Assembly (NCBI GenBank): GCA_019634715.1
Contig: JAHCAU010000020.1
Span: 1 to 64,000 of the forward strand
Reading direction: 5' to 3'
Source: Lysobacter sp.
GTDB taxonomy: Bacteria; Pseudomonadota; Gammaproteobacteria; Xanthomonadales; Xanthomonadaceae
DNA: 64,000 bases
Part shown: positions 49,244 through 57,788 of the stretch, in pieces
Layout: each line of letters starts with the position of its first letter
Numbering within the stretch: the stretch's first letter is position 1
The notes under the pieces: generated by a model
Databases searched by the model: none
What the model was told of the DNA's origin: nothing
The model's input: the letters and a program-made list of their open reading frames with translations, nothing else
Translations under genes and position numbers: made by a program

Positions 49244-51445
49244 ATGCTCACCCCCGACGCCGTGCTCCGGGTGGCGCTTCCGCTGCCGCTGCCCCGCCTG
49301 TTCGATTACCTGCCGCCAGACGATGGCACCGGGATGGTCGGCGGTCGCGTGCGGGTGCCATTCGGCAGCCGCAGCCTGGTCGGAGTGATCGCGGAGATCG
49401 GCCCGGCCGACCCGGGGCTGGGCGAGCTGCGCCAGGCCGAGACGCTGCTCGACGAGACGCCGCTCCTCCATGGCGAACTGTTCGACTCGCTGCGCTGGCT
49501 GGCGCGCTACACCCATGCCCCGCTGGGCGAGGTCTTCGCCACGGCCCTGCCGACCCTGCTGCGCCACGGCGAGCCCCTGCCCGACACCCACGCCTGGGCC
49601 TGGCGGCTGACGCCCGAGGCCGCCGGCCAGCGCCTGCGCGGCCGACCGGCGCGGCTGGCCGAGCTGCTGGGCGACGCCGGCCTGGACGAAGACGTGTTGG
49701 ACGCGCGCCTGGACGACTGGCGCCCGGCCGCGCGCGGCCTGCTCAAGCGCGGCCTGGCCGAACGCGTCGCCGTGCCTGCTTCGGCGCATGCCCCCTTACC
49801 CGGGCCAGGACCCGGGCTGAACGAGGAACAGGACGCCGCGCTGGACAGCCTGCGCGCGCGCGGCGGCTTCGCGGCCTCGCTGCTGGACGGCGTGACCGGC
49901 AGCGGCAAGACCGAGGTCTACCTGCATGCGATCGCCGATTGCCTGGCCCGCGGCAGGCAGGCGCTGGTGCTGGTGCCCGAGATCGGCCTGACCCCGCAGA
50001 CCCTGCAGCGCTTCCGCCGCCGCCTTGGCGTGCCCGTGCACGCGCTGCACTCGGGCCTGGCCGACGGCGAGCGCGCCCGGGTCTGGGCCGCCGCCTGGCG
50101 CGGCGAGGCCCGGGTGATCGTCGGCACGCGCTCGGCGGTGTTCGTACCGCTGCCCGACGCCGGGCTGATCGTGATCGACGAGGAACACGACGGCAGCTAC
50201 AAGCAGCAGGACGGCATCCGCTACCACGCCCGCGACTTCGCCCTGGTGCGCGGCAAGGCGCTGGACGTGCCGGTGCTGCTGGGCAGCGCCACGCCCTCGC
50301 TGGAGACCCTGCACAACGCCGAGACCGGCCGCTACGCCCACCTGCGCCTGCGCCGCCGCGCCGGCGAGGCGCAGCCGCCCGCCGTGCGCGTGCTCGACGT
50401 GCGCAAGCGCCCGCTCGAGGCAGGCCTCTCGCCCGACCTGCTGCGCGCGATGCGCAAGGCGCTGGACGACGGCGGCCAGGTGCTCGTCTTCAAGAACCGC
50501 CGCGGCTACGCGCCCGTGCTGCTCTGCCACGACTGCGGCTGGAGCGCACAGTGCCGCCGCTGCAGCACGCCGCTGCGCGCGGTACCGATGACCGTGCACG
50601 GCGGCGGGCGCCGCCTGCAGTGCCACCACTGCGGCGCGCGGCAGACGCCGCCGATGGCCTGCCCCGACTGCGCCAGCCTCGCGCTGCAGCCGCAGGGGGT
50701 CGGCACCGAGCGCCTGGAGGAACTGCTCGCCGAACGCTTCGGCGACGTGCCGGTACTGCGCATCGACAGCGCCAGCACGCGGCGCAAGGACGCGCTCGAA
50801 AAGCACTTCGCCGAACTCGGCACGCAGCCGGGCATCCTCGTCGGCACGCAGATGCTGGCCAAGGGCCACGACCTGCCCAACCTCACCCTGGTCGCGGTCG
50901 TCGGCATCGACGAAGGCCTGTTCTCCGCCGATTTCCGCGCCGGCGAGAAACTCGCACAACTGCTGATCCAAGTCGCCGGCCGTGCCGGCCGCGCCGAGAA
51001 ACGCGGCGAGGTGATCCTGCAGACCCATCATCCCGAGCATCCGCTGCTGCTCACCCTGATCCACGGCGGCTATCACGCCTTCGCCGAGACCGAACTGGCC
51101 GTGCGCCAAGCCGCGGGATTCCCGCCATTCGCGCATCTCGCGCTGATGCGAGCCGAAGCCCAGCACGCCGACGCGCCGATGCAGTTCCTGCAGGCAGCGA
51201 AGACCACGTTGCTGCCGTTCGCGGCGACACGGAGCGACGACGGCGACGGCCTCGTCCTCAACGGCCCGGTCGCCGCACCGATGCCACGCCGCGCCGGCAT
51301 GCATCGCGCGCAGCTGCTGCTCACCGCATCGACGCGTCGCGCGCTGCATCACGCGCTCGACGCCGCCCTGCCCGCGATCCACGCCCTGCCCGAGGCGCGC
51401 AAGACCCGCTGGTCGCTGGACGTGGATCCGGTCGATCTGTACTGA
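49244..51445 (+). CDS. priA: Primosomal protein N' (replication restart helicase PriA)
   Basis: Superfamily 2 3'-5' helicase that reloads the replisome at stalled forks. The 733-residue protein has the N-terminal DNA-binding domain (VALPLPLPRLFDYLPP), Walker A GVTGSGKTEVYL, Walker B VIDEEHDGSYKQ, motif III LLGSATPSLET and the zinc-binding insert CHDCGWSAQCRRCSTPL plus CHHCG and CPDC. VVGIDEGLFSADFRAGEKLAQLLIQVAGRAGR and the C-terminal domain end the protein. The start MLTPDAVLRVALPLP is the family start. The upstream region is the DnaA-box locus. Confidence 0.97.
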   Translation: MLTPDAVLRVALPLPLPRLFDYLPPDDGTGMVGGRVRVPFGSRSLVGVIAEIGPADPGLGELRQAETLLDETPLLHGELFDSLRWLARYTHAPLGEVFATALPTLLRHGEPLPDTHAWAWRLTPEAAGQRLRGRPARLAELLGDAGLDEDVLDARLDDWRPAARGLLKRGLAERVAVPASAHAPLPGPGPGLNEEQDAALDSLRARGGFAASLLDGVTGSGKTEVYLHAIADCLARGRQALVLVPEIGLTPQTLQRFRRRLGVPVHALHSGLADGERARVWAAAWRGEARVIVGTRSAVFVPLPDAGLIVIDEEHDGSYKQQDGIRYHARDFALVRGKALDVPVLLGSATPSLETLHNAETGRYAHLRLRRRAGEAQPPAVRVLDVRKRPLEAGLSPDLLRAMRKALDDGGQVLVFKNRRGYAPVLLCHDCGWSAQCRRCSTPLRAVPMTVHGGGRRLQCHHCGARQTPPMACPDCASLALQPQGVGTERLEELLAERFGDVPVLRIDSASTRRKDALEKHFAELGTQPGILVGTQMLAKGHDLPNLTLVAVVGIDEGLFSADFRAGEKLAQLLIQVAGRAGRAEKRGEVILQTHHPEHPLLLTLIHGGYHAFAETELAVRQAAGFPPFAHLALMRAEAQHADAPMQFLQAAKTTLLPFAATRSDDGDGLVLNGPVAAPMPRRAGMHRAQLLLTASTRRALHHALDAALPAIHALPEARKTRWSLDVDPVDLY

Positions 51446-51456
51446 ATCGAACCGCG

Positions 51457-52812
51457 TCAGTAGCGATCGTCGAACGCGAAGATCGGCTTGCGCTTCGCCC
51501 ACAGGCCGCCGGTGAAATCGGGGAAGTCCAGGGTGCGGTTGCCTTCGGCGATCGACTGCTCCGACAGCGGCGTGATCGCGCTCCACGCCACCGCGTCGTA
51601 GATGTCGATCGGCATCGGTTCGCCGCGACGCAGGGCTTCGACGAAGGCGTTGACGACGAAGAAATCCATGCCGCCATGGCCCGATTCCTTCGCGGCCTCG
51701 GCGAAGCGCTGCCACAGCGGATGATCGTGCTTGGCGAACCAGTCCTCGGCCGCGTCCCATTCGTGCGGCTTCGACTGGCCTTCGATGTGCACGCCCTTGT
51801 TGACGTCCATCCACAGCCCCTGCGTGCCCTGCACGCGGAAGCCCAGCGAATACGGGCGCGGCAGCGAGGTGTCGTGGGTGAGCAGGATGCTTTCGCCGTT
51901 CTCGCAGGCGAGGTGGGTCTGCACGACATCGCCGAGCTTGAACGCGACCTTGGTATTCGCGTGTCCCGGCGCGTTCTTCGCGAGGTAGTCGTGCAGGCCG
52001 CGCGCCTTGCTGGCGTAGCTGGTCAGTCGCGTGAAGCGATTGCCGTAGTGGATATTCGCCTGCATCGCGCAGGGGCCGATGCCGTGGCTCGGGTACAGCT
52101 CGCCGTTGCGGCGCACCGAATGGTCCGTGCGCCAGCGCGCCTCCGACCAGCCCTTCCCGCCGAACTCGTAGCCGCCGCCGTAGGGCTTGCCCGGTTCGCC
52201 GCTGTTGAACTTCACCGCGCGCAGATCGTGCTGATAGCCGCCTTCCAGATGCACGATCTCGCCGAACAGGCCCTTGCGCGTCATGTTCAGCGCCGCGAGC
52301 ACGTCGCGGCGATAGCACACGTTCTCCAGCAGCATGTAGGGCGTGCCGGTGCGCAGCTGCGCGCGCAGCACGTCCCAATGATCTTCCAGGGTGATGCCGG
52401 CGACGACTTCGCAGGCGACGGCGATCTTCGCCTGCATCGCTTCGATCGACTGCACCGCATGCTGTTCCCACGGCGTGACGATGAACACCGCGTCGATCCC
52501 GGACTTCACGTACATCGCGCGCCATGCATCGTCATCGCCGGTGTAGACCTGTGGCTTCGGCTTGCCGGCCTTCGCGATGCGTTCCAGCGCCTTGCCGACC
52601 ATGTACGGGTCGGTGTCGCAGATCGCGGTCACCGCCACGTCGTCGCGGCGCAGCAGTTCCTTCAGGTGCACCTGGCCGCGCATGCCGACGCCGAGCACGC
52701 CGATCTTCAGCGGTTCGCCCCGTGTCCATGTGCGCGGCTTCGCCAGCGACGACAGCGGTGCGACGGACGCCGCGCCCGCGGCGGACGCGATGAGGAAATC
52801 CCTGCGATTCAT
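51457..52812 (-). CDS. Gfo/Idh/MocA-fold protein of GH109 type, Tat-exported
   Basis: The 451-residue protein starts with a twin-arginine signal (MNRRDFLIASAAGAASVAPL) followed by a Rossmann fold KIGVLGVGMRGQVHLKELLRR that binds NAD(H). It has ENVCYRRDVLAALNM, GGYQHDLR and LYPSHGIGPCAMQANIHYGNRFTRLTS, which follow the family 109 alpha-N-acetylgalactosaminidases using an NAD-dependent elimination mechanism. Exact glycosidic substrate unproven; other Idh-type dehydrogenases are possible. It is convergent with priA, only 11 bases apart. Confidence 0.85.
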   Translation of the reverse strand: MNRRDFLIASAAGAASVAPLSSLAKPRTWTRGEPLKIGVLGVGMRGQVHLKELLRRDDVAVTAICDTDPYMVGKALERIAKAGKPKPQVYTGDDDAWRAMYVKSGIDAVFIVTPWEQHAVQSIEAMQAKIAVACEVVAGITLEDHWDVLRAQLRTGTPYMLLENVCYRRDVLAALNMTRKGLFGEIVHLEGGYQHDLRAVKFNSGEPGKPYGGGYEFGGKGWSEARWRTDHSVRRNGELYPSHGIGPCAMQANIHYGNRFTRLTSYASKARGLHDYLAKNAPGHANTKVAFKLGDVVQTHLACENGESILLTHDTSLPRPYSLGFRVQGTQGLWMDVNKGVHIEGQSKPHEWDAAEDWFAKHDHPLWQRFAEAAKESGHGGMDFFVVNAFVEALRRGEPMPIDIYDAVAWSAITPLSEQSIAEGNRTLDFPDFTGGLWAKRKPIFAFDDRY

Positions 52813-52934
52813 GTGCGGCGCGACTCCGATGCGTGCGACGGCGCGCGCGGCGGCGTCGCGAAACGATACGTCGCCGCATGGCGCGATCGGCGCGCCAGCG
52901 GCCCCACACGGAGTGTAGCCGCTGCGAGGCCGGA

Positions 52935-53492
52935 CTATTCGCGCATCAGCTTCTGGATCTTGCCGCCGAGCTTCATCACCTTCATCAGCGTCGCCGGTTC
53001 CAGGCGCAGCATCTCCTCGCCCCAGGCCGACAGCGCGGTCATCAGTGCCAGTGTTTCCTTGATGCGCGCGCGTGCGTCGACGGGTTCGTTCACGAAGGCC
53101 TCGTCGGCGACGAGATCCTTCAGCAGCGCCACGGTGGGGTCGAATTCGCGCGACTTTCGCTCGCGGGTGATGATGCGGAACAGCTCCCACACGTCCTTCG
53201 AGGTCTCGAAGTGGTCGCGGCGATCGCCGAGCAGGTGCACGGTGCGCACCAGGTTGAGGTTGGTCAGCTCGCGCAGGCTGGTGCTCACGTTCGAGCGTGC
53301 GACCGACAGGGTCTCGGCGATCTCCTCGGCGTGCATCGGCCGGCCGGCGTGGAACAGCAGCGCATGGATCTGCGCGACCGTGCGGTTCACGCCCCAGCGC
53401 GAGCCCATCTCGCCCCAGTGCAGGACGAAACGCCGGCTCAGCGGCGACAGCGGATCGGAAGCGGGGGATTGGGATGAAGGCGAGGACGACAT
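52935..53492 (-). CDS. GbsR/MarR-type transcriptional regulator
   Basis: The 185-residue protein (COG1510, GbsR-like) has a winged helix at about 25-95: FVLHWGEMGSRWGVNRTVAQIHALLFHAGRPMHAEEIAETLSVARSNVSTSLRELTNLNLVRTVHLLGDRRDHFET. A C-terminal helical dimerisation region follows. The start MSSSPSSQ at 53492 is the first in frame before similarity. It is divergent from the NDUFA9-like/NDH-2 operon with a perfect palindrome between them, so it likely represses both itself and that operon. Confidence 0.88.
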   Translation of the reverse strand: MSSSPSSQSPASDPLSPLSRRFVLHWGEMGSRWGVNRTVAQIHALLFHAGRPMHAEEIAETLSVARSNVSTSLRELTNLNLVRTVHLLGDRRDHFETSKDVWELFRIITRERKSREFDPTVALLKDLVADEAFVNEPVDARARIKETLALMTALSAWGEEMLRLEPATLMKVMKLGGKIQKLMRE

Positions 53493-53527
53493 GGCGGCGG
53501 TGATCGCGATGGCTGGGTTTTCGAGGC

Positions 53528-53556
53528 TTGCGGCCAGACTAGGTTCGTCATATATT
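53528..53556 (+). promoter_or_regulatory. Promoter of the NDUFA9-like/NDH-2 operon
   Basis: TTGCGG (53528-53533), 17-base spacer, then TATATT (53551-53556). The -10 overlaps the operator palindrome at 53553-53574, so repressor binding would block RNA polymerase. Transcription would start near 53563 and reach the ATG at 53605. Confidence 0.6.
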
Positions 53557-53564
53557 TCTGTCAA
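53536..53564 (-). promoter_or_regulatory. Promoter of the GbsR-like regulator gene
   Basis: On the minus strand a consensus TTGACA (53559-53564), a 17-base spacer and TAGTCT (53536-53541). The -35 lies inside the palindrome 53553-53574, which suggests autoregulation. Confidence 0.5.
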
Positions 53565-53574
53565 GACAGAAATA
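53553..53574. promoter_or_regulatory. Operator palindrome between regulator and NDH-2 operon
   Basis: Perfect inverted repeat with 10-base arms TATTTCTGTC and GACAGAAATA around AA. It is A/T rich in a G/C-rich area and placed between divergent start codons, covering the -10 of one promoter and the -35 of the other. Confidence 0.85.
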
Positions 53575-53604
53575 ACCGACACTACCGTCGAACAGGAGCA
53601 GCGC

Positions 53605-54600
53605 ATGGGCGCTCTCGCAGTCCCGGCTCCATCCGCCCCGGCCGATGCCGAACTTCCGGCCGGCGCGCCCGTCGTCCTCGTCCTCGGCGGCACCGGCTTC
53701 ATCGGCCGCCACGTCGTCGCCGCGCTTCGTGCCCGCGGGATGCAGGTGGTCGTCGGCAGCCGTCGGCCCCGTCGTCGCCTGCCTCGCCACGGCCTGGGCG
53801 ACCTGCCCGGCCGCGAGGCCCATCTCGAACGCCTCCTCGATGCAGACGCCTGGCAGCCCGTCGTCGACGGCTGCGACATCGTCGTCAATTGCGTCGGCAT
53901 CCTCCGCGAACGCGGACGCGAGACCTACGACCGCGTCCACCATCGCGCCCCCGCCGCGCTCGCCGCCGCCTGCGCCGCGCGCGGCCTGCGCCTGGTCCAC
54001 ATCTCGGCGCTGGGCCTCGACGGACCGGCCGGCAGCCGCTTCCTGCGCTCCAAGCGCGACGGCGAAGCCGCGCTGCGCGCCAGCGGCGCCGACTGGCACA
54101 TCGTGCGGCCCTCGCTGCTCGACGGCGAAGGCGGCTTCGGCGCGCGCTGGATCCGCCGCGTCGCGCGCTGGCCGGTGCATCCGCTGCCGCCCGCCGCCGC
54201 CGGCCGCATCGCGATGCTCGATGTCGGCGACCTCGGCGAGGCCATCGCCCAGCTCGTCCTCGACCCCGCGCCGCCGGTCCGCGAGCACGACCTCGGCGGC
54301 CTGCATGTGCGCACGCTCGCCGGACATCTCGCCGCGCTCCGCGCGCTGCACACGCCCGCACCCCCTCGTCGCCTGCCCGTCCCCGACCTGCTCGCCCGCC
54401 TCGCCTCGCACGTCTGCGACCTGTTCCACGCCACGCCGTTCTCGTACGGCCACTGGGAACTGCTCCAGCGCGACAACCTCCCGCGCGAGAACCGGCTGCC
54501 GGCCTTGCTCGGCCGCGCACCGCGCACGATCGGCGCGACCGCGCCCGCGCACGACGCGACGCCGGACGGATTTCCCATCGCTCCCAGGACCTTGCCATGA
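53605..54600 (+). CDS. NDUFA9-like NAD(P)-binding SDR (complex I subunit 39-kDa family)
   Basis: The 331-residue atypical extended SDR has the cofactor motif VLVLGGTGFIGRHVVAALRARGMQVVVGSRRP (about 24-55) and DIVVNCVGILRERG. HISALGLDGPAGSRFLRSKRDGEAALRASGADWHIVRPSLLDGEGGFGARWIRR and IAMLDVGDLGEAIAQLV follow. Eukaryotic NDUFA9 is an NADPH-binding accessory subunit; bacterial members are often near quinone-linked dehydrogenases, as here. An AGGAG ribosome-binding site precedes the ATG. Coupled to the next gene by ATGA. Confidence 0.85.
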   Translation: MGALAVPAPSAPADAELPAGAPVVLVLGGTGFIGRHVVAALRARGMQVVVGSRRPRRRLPRHGLGDLPGREAHLERLLDADAWQPVVDGCDIVVNCVGILRERGRETYDRVHHRAPAALAAACAARGLRLVHISALGLDGPAGSRFLRSKRDGEAALRASGADWHIVRPSLLDGEGGFGARWIRRVARWPVHPLPPAAAGRIAMLDVGDLGEAIAQLVLDPAPPVREHDLGGLHVRTLAGHLAALRALHTPAPPRRLPVPDLLARLASHVCDLFHATPFSYGHWELLQRDNLPRENRLPALLGRAPRTIGATAPAHDATPDGFPIAPRTLP

Positions 54601-55865
54601 CCACGCTTCACAAGGACGACAGACTGCATGTCGTCATCGTCGGCGGAGGATTCGCCGGCCTCTGGGCCGCGCGCGCGCTGTCGCGCGCCGACGTGCGCAT
54701 CACCCTGCTCGATCGCGGCAACCACCACCTGTTCCAGCCGCTGCTCTACCAGGTCGCCACCGCCGGCCTGTCCGCGCCGAACATCGCCGCGCCGCTGCGC
54801 CAGATCCTGCGCCGGCAGAAGAACGTGACGGTACTCCTCGGCGAGGTCGCAGGCATCGATCCTGGCGACAGGCACGTGCGTCTCGCCGACGACCGCACGC
54901 TGGATTTCGACCACCTGCTGCTCGCCACCGGCGCCACCCATGCCTATTTCGGCCACGACGACTGGGCGCCGCATGCGCCCGGCCTGAAGACTCTGGACGA
55001 CGCGCTGGGCATCCGCCGCCGCATCCTCACCGCGTTCGAACGCGCCGAGGCCGAGGACGACCCCGCGAAGCGCGACGCATGGCTGACCTTCGCCATCGTC
55101 GGCGGCGGCCCGACCGGCGTGGAACTGGCCGGCACGCTCGCCGAGATCGCGCGCCACACGCTGCGCGGGGAGTTCCGCCGCGTCGATCCGCGCCAGGCGC
55201 GCGTGCTGCTGCTCGAAGCCGGACCCCGGGTACTGTCGAGCTTTCCGGAAGCGCTGTCGGAAAAGGCCCGCGCGCAGTTGCAGAAGCTCGGCGTCGAGGT
55301 GCGCACCGGCGTACCGGTCGCGGCCATCGACGACGAAGGCGTGCAGCTCGGCGACACGCGCATCGCCGCGCGCACCGTGCTGTGGGCCGCAGGCGTGGCG
55401 GCATCGCCGCTGGCGCGAGACCTCGGCGTGCAGCTCGACCGCGCCGGCCGCGTGCTGGTCGAACCCGACCTCAGCGTGCCCGGGCATCCGTCGATCTTCG
55501 TCGCCGGCGACCTCGCCTCGATCCAGTGCGACGGCAAGCCCGTACCCGGTGTCGCGCCCGCCGCGAAACAGATGGGTCGCCACGTCGCCCGCAACATCCT
55601 CGCGCAACTGCGTGGCGCGGCGACGACGCCCTTCCGCTATCGCGATTTCGGCAACCTCGCCACCATCGGCCGCATGGCCGCCGTGGTCGACCTCCACGGC
55701 CTGAAGTTCTCGGGCCTGCTCGCCTGGTGGTTCTGGCTCGCCGCGCACGTGTTCTTCCTGATCGGCTTCCGCAACCGGCTCGTGGTGCTGATCGACTGGG
55801 CACAGGCCTATTGGAGCTACCAGCGCAGCGCGCGGATCATCCTCGGCGGCGACCGCGACGGCTGA
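54597..55865 (+). CDS. Type II NADH:quinone oxidoreductase (NDH-2 family)
   Basis: A membrane-associated flavoprotein that passes electrons from NADH to quinone without proton pumping. The 422-residue protein has the FAD-binding VVIVGGGFAGLWAARAL (13-29), the second nucleotide motif FAIVGGGPTGVELAGTLAEIA for NADH, GHPSIFVAGDLAS and the quinone-side segment GVAPAAKQMGRHVARNI. A C-terminal amphipathic/hydrophobic segment (FSGLLAWWFWLAAHVFFLIGFRNRLVVLIDW) anchors it to the membrane. It shares the promoter and operator of the preceding gene. Confidence 0.93.
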   Translation: MTTLHKDDRLHVVIVGGGFAGLWAARALSRADVRITLLDRGNHHLFQPLLYQVATAGLSAPNIAAPLRQILRRQKNVTVLLGEVAGIDPGDRHVRLADDRTLDFDHLLLATGATHAYFGHDDWAPHAPGLKTLDDALGIRRRILTAFERAEAEDDPAKRDAWLTFAIVGGGPTGVELAGTLAEIARHTLRGEFRRVDPRQARVLLLEAGPRVLSSFPEALSEKARAQLQKLGVEVRTGVPVAAIDDEGVQLGDTRIAARTVLWAAGVAASPLARDLGVQLDRAGRVLVEPDLSVPGHPSIFVAGDLASIQCDGKPVPGVAPAAKQMGRHVARNILAQLRGAATTPFRYRDFGNLATIGRMAAVVDLHGLKFSGLLAWWFWLAAHVFFLIGFRNRLVVLIDWAQAYWSYQRSARIILGGDRDG

Positions 55866-56487
55866 GGTTCGGAAGGCTCGGAAAGCAGCGCGCCATGCGG
55901 CTCTTCCTGCCGCCTTTTCATGACGGTCCGGGGAGATTCCTGACCTTCAGATGCAGCGCGAACAATCGGGTCGATCGATTGCTTCGGCGTCTTGCTGCCG
56001 CAATTCTTCGGCGTGAACGGACGACGATTGGTGACAAGGCCGGTGATCGCCCCGGATCCGGCCAACCATCTTCGCCTCTGGCCGCTTCGGTCGCCCCGTG
56101 CAACAGGTTGGTACAAACCCGTGTCATCGCGAATGTCAGCACCACTGCGCGCAGCGTTGATGTTTGGCCAAGGGGAGCGGGTGATCGAGAAAGCGCGATC
56201 GTGCGCGGCGTGCGCATGCATCACGACAAGCCGGTAAAAGTCTGGCTGTCCGATCATGCCGATCTCCATCGAGGCGTTGTAGCTGACCATTGACAGCCCG
56301 GAGCTCGACACTGGGAACATGACCAACGCCGCCATCATGCACAGCGTCACACGCCAGGTGGCGGCCCGCCTGGCGCGCAACTGTTCGAGGCAACTGCTCA
56401 CCCGTTGCGATCGGAAGCCAAGCGGATCGCAGACGACCCGGCACGGACCGGCTCGCCGCAGTTCGACTCAAGTTTGCTGAGGCCGGA
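55866..56487. other. Non-coding or degenerate region between NDH-2 and ECF operon
   Basis: No confident gene. A minus-strand frame from a GTG at 56401 to 55817 (194 codons) begins with a signal-like hydrophobic stretch (TLCMMAALVMFPVSSSGLS). It then loses sense, is low in G/C-third-position bias and runs into the NDH-2 3' end, so it may be a decayed gene or chance. The base composition is lower in G/C than in the flanks. Confidence 0.5.
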
Positions 56488-56805
56488 TCAATGGCTCTCA
56501 CTCAACGCCCACCAGGACGCCAGCAACGATGTTCCCACGACAGTGAGCAACATGATGACGGCCGCCGAAGACATGATTCCGCCCATCCAATCTTCCCAGC
56601 CAGCACGGATCAAGAATGCGGACGAAAGACTCCAGAGGCATGCGCCCAGCCCTGCCGCCATGGCGACCGGCAACTGCCAACGGCGCACGCGCCGGCGTGC
56701 GGGCAATCGCCGCATGACCCGATCGCAGAAGCCGTCATCAGCGACAGGATCTGCGGAATGCTTGCGCAGCAATGCATCGATGAAGGAATCACGCATATCG
56801 TTCAT
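56488..56805 (-). CDS. Small membrane protein, possible anti-sigma factor
   Basis: The 105-residue product begins MNDMRDSFIDALLRKHSADP, contains RVMRRLPARRRVRRW and then two hydrophobic helices (about 44-66 and 78-98). It overlaps the ECF sigma gene stop (ATGA) and is cotranscribed with it. The cytosolic N-terminus plus membrane helices is the usual plan of membrane anti-sigma factors, though no zinc or ASD motif is seen. Function is inferred from context only. Confidence 0.7.
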   Translation of the reverse strand: MNDMRDSFIDALLRKHSADPVADDGFCDRVMRRLPARRRVRRWQLPVAMAAGLGACLWSLSSAFLIRAGWEDWMGGIMSSAAVIMLLTVVGTSLLASWWALSESH

Positions 56806-57380
56806 GAAAGCTGCCTCTTCTTGGTTTCGGATTCTTGCCAGATCGACAGCCACTTCTGCAATTTGGCCTTGCCACGCGTCGCGTGTGTCTTCACGGTACC
56901 GAGGGGCATGGCAAGCACGTAGGCGGCCTCTTCGTGGCTCAAACCCAGTTGCACGCAATGCAACAGCACGGCCTGCTCGGCAGAGGACAGGCGCCGCATC
57001 GCACGCTCCAGATCTACTTGCAGGTCGATGGCCTGGGCAGGTATTGCCGACGCCTCGTGCTCGCCGCCATCGGCGTCTTCGAGCGTCCCGGCTTTCTTTC
57101 GATTGGCCTGCAGAAAACAGGTGTACGCGATGCGGTAAAGCCACGTGGCAAAACGCGCGTCGCCACGAAACTGGTCGAGCTTTCGCCACGCCAGCAGGAA
57201 CGCCTCTTGCGCAAGGTCGTCGGCACCTGCTTCGTCGCCGTGAAGCAGACGCCGCAGCTGCGCGCGCACCATGCCCTGATGACGCCGCAGCAGCTGCTCG
57301 AACGCGCGGCCCTCGTTGCCGAGCAGTACTCGTGCAACGAGGGCCTGGTCGATGCGCGCTTCCGCGTCGTGATCAACCAT
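56802..57380 (-). CDS. ECF-type RNA polymerase sigma factor
   Basis: The 192-residue protein has sigma region 2 (FEQLLRRHQGMVRAQLRRLLHGDEAGADDLAQEAFLLAWRKLDQFRGDARFATWLYRIAYTCFLQANRK) and region 4 (RLSSAEQAVLLHCVQLGLSHEEAAYVLAMPLGTVKTHATRGKAKLQKWL). The connecting loop is acidic. It lies between a DUF6249 gene (8-base overlap) and a small membrane protein (ATGA overlap), suggesting a signalling module of three gene products. Confidence 0.93.
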   Translation of the reverse strand: MVDHDAEARIDQALVARVLLGNEGRAFEQLLRRHQGMVRAQLRRLLHGDEAGADDLAQEAFLLAWRKLDQFRGDARFATWLYRIAYTCFLQANRKKAGTLEDADGGEHEASAIPAQAIDLQVDLERAMRRLSSAEQAVLLHCVQLGLSHEEAAYVLAMPLGTVKTHATRGKAKLQKWLSIWQESETKKRQLS

Positions 57381-57744
57381 GCTTGTCGTCGCGGCGATTC
57401 AACCACCAGCTGGCGAGGTAGCCGAACCCGGTGATCAACGGCAGCAGACCGATCCCCCAGAGTTCGCGTATGCCGCGCCCGTTGTCATAGGGCATCGGCA
57501 TGGCGGTGAACATGGCGATGATGCCCAGGCCGACACTGATCAGCACCAAGGCTCGCCGCCGTTCGCAGAACTCAGCCCGAGGCTCGATCAACAGCTGCAC
57601 CGGCGGCGCCACGCCCTTGTCCGCGAGATGCATCACGGCGTTGTAGCGCGCCTGCGTCTGCCGATAGCGATAGCGCAGGACGATCAGCACGATGGCGGCC
57701 GGCGCAAGGCCCAACACGAAGAGAATGATGAATTCTGGTTGCAT
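57373..57744 (-). CDS. DUF6249-type small membrane protein
   Basis: The 123-residue protein has an N-terminal membrane helix (FIILFVLGLAPAAIVLIVL), a basic stretch RYRYRQTQARYNAVMHLADKGVAPPVQLL and two C-terminal helices (about 66-82 and 95-115). This layout matches DUF6249 proteins, often found next to ECF sigma factors. It may act as a sensor; that is inference. Eight-base overlap with the sigma gene; 44 bases after the ABC permease. Confidence 0.7.
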   Translation of the reverse strand: MQPEFIILFVLGLAPAAIVLIVLRYRYRQTQARYNAVMHLADKGVAPPVQLLIEPRAEFCERRRALVLISVGLGIIAMFTAMPMPYDNGRGIRELWGIGLLPLITGFGYLASWWLNRRDDKHG

Positions 57745-57788
57745 AAGGGTTCTCCCGGTAGTCTATCTGGATTAATGATGGAAGCAGC

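Noticed and set aside
49939..54600. Plus-strand frame of 1553 codons spanning priA to the NDUFA9-like gene
   Set aside because: It is a chance open frame across several genes; only the last 331 codons (from 53605) encode a recognisable protein.
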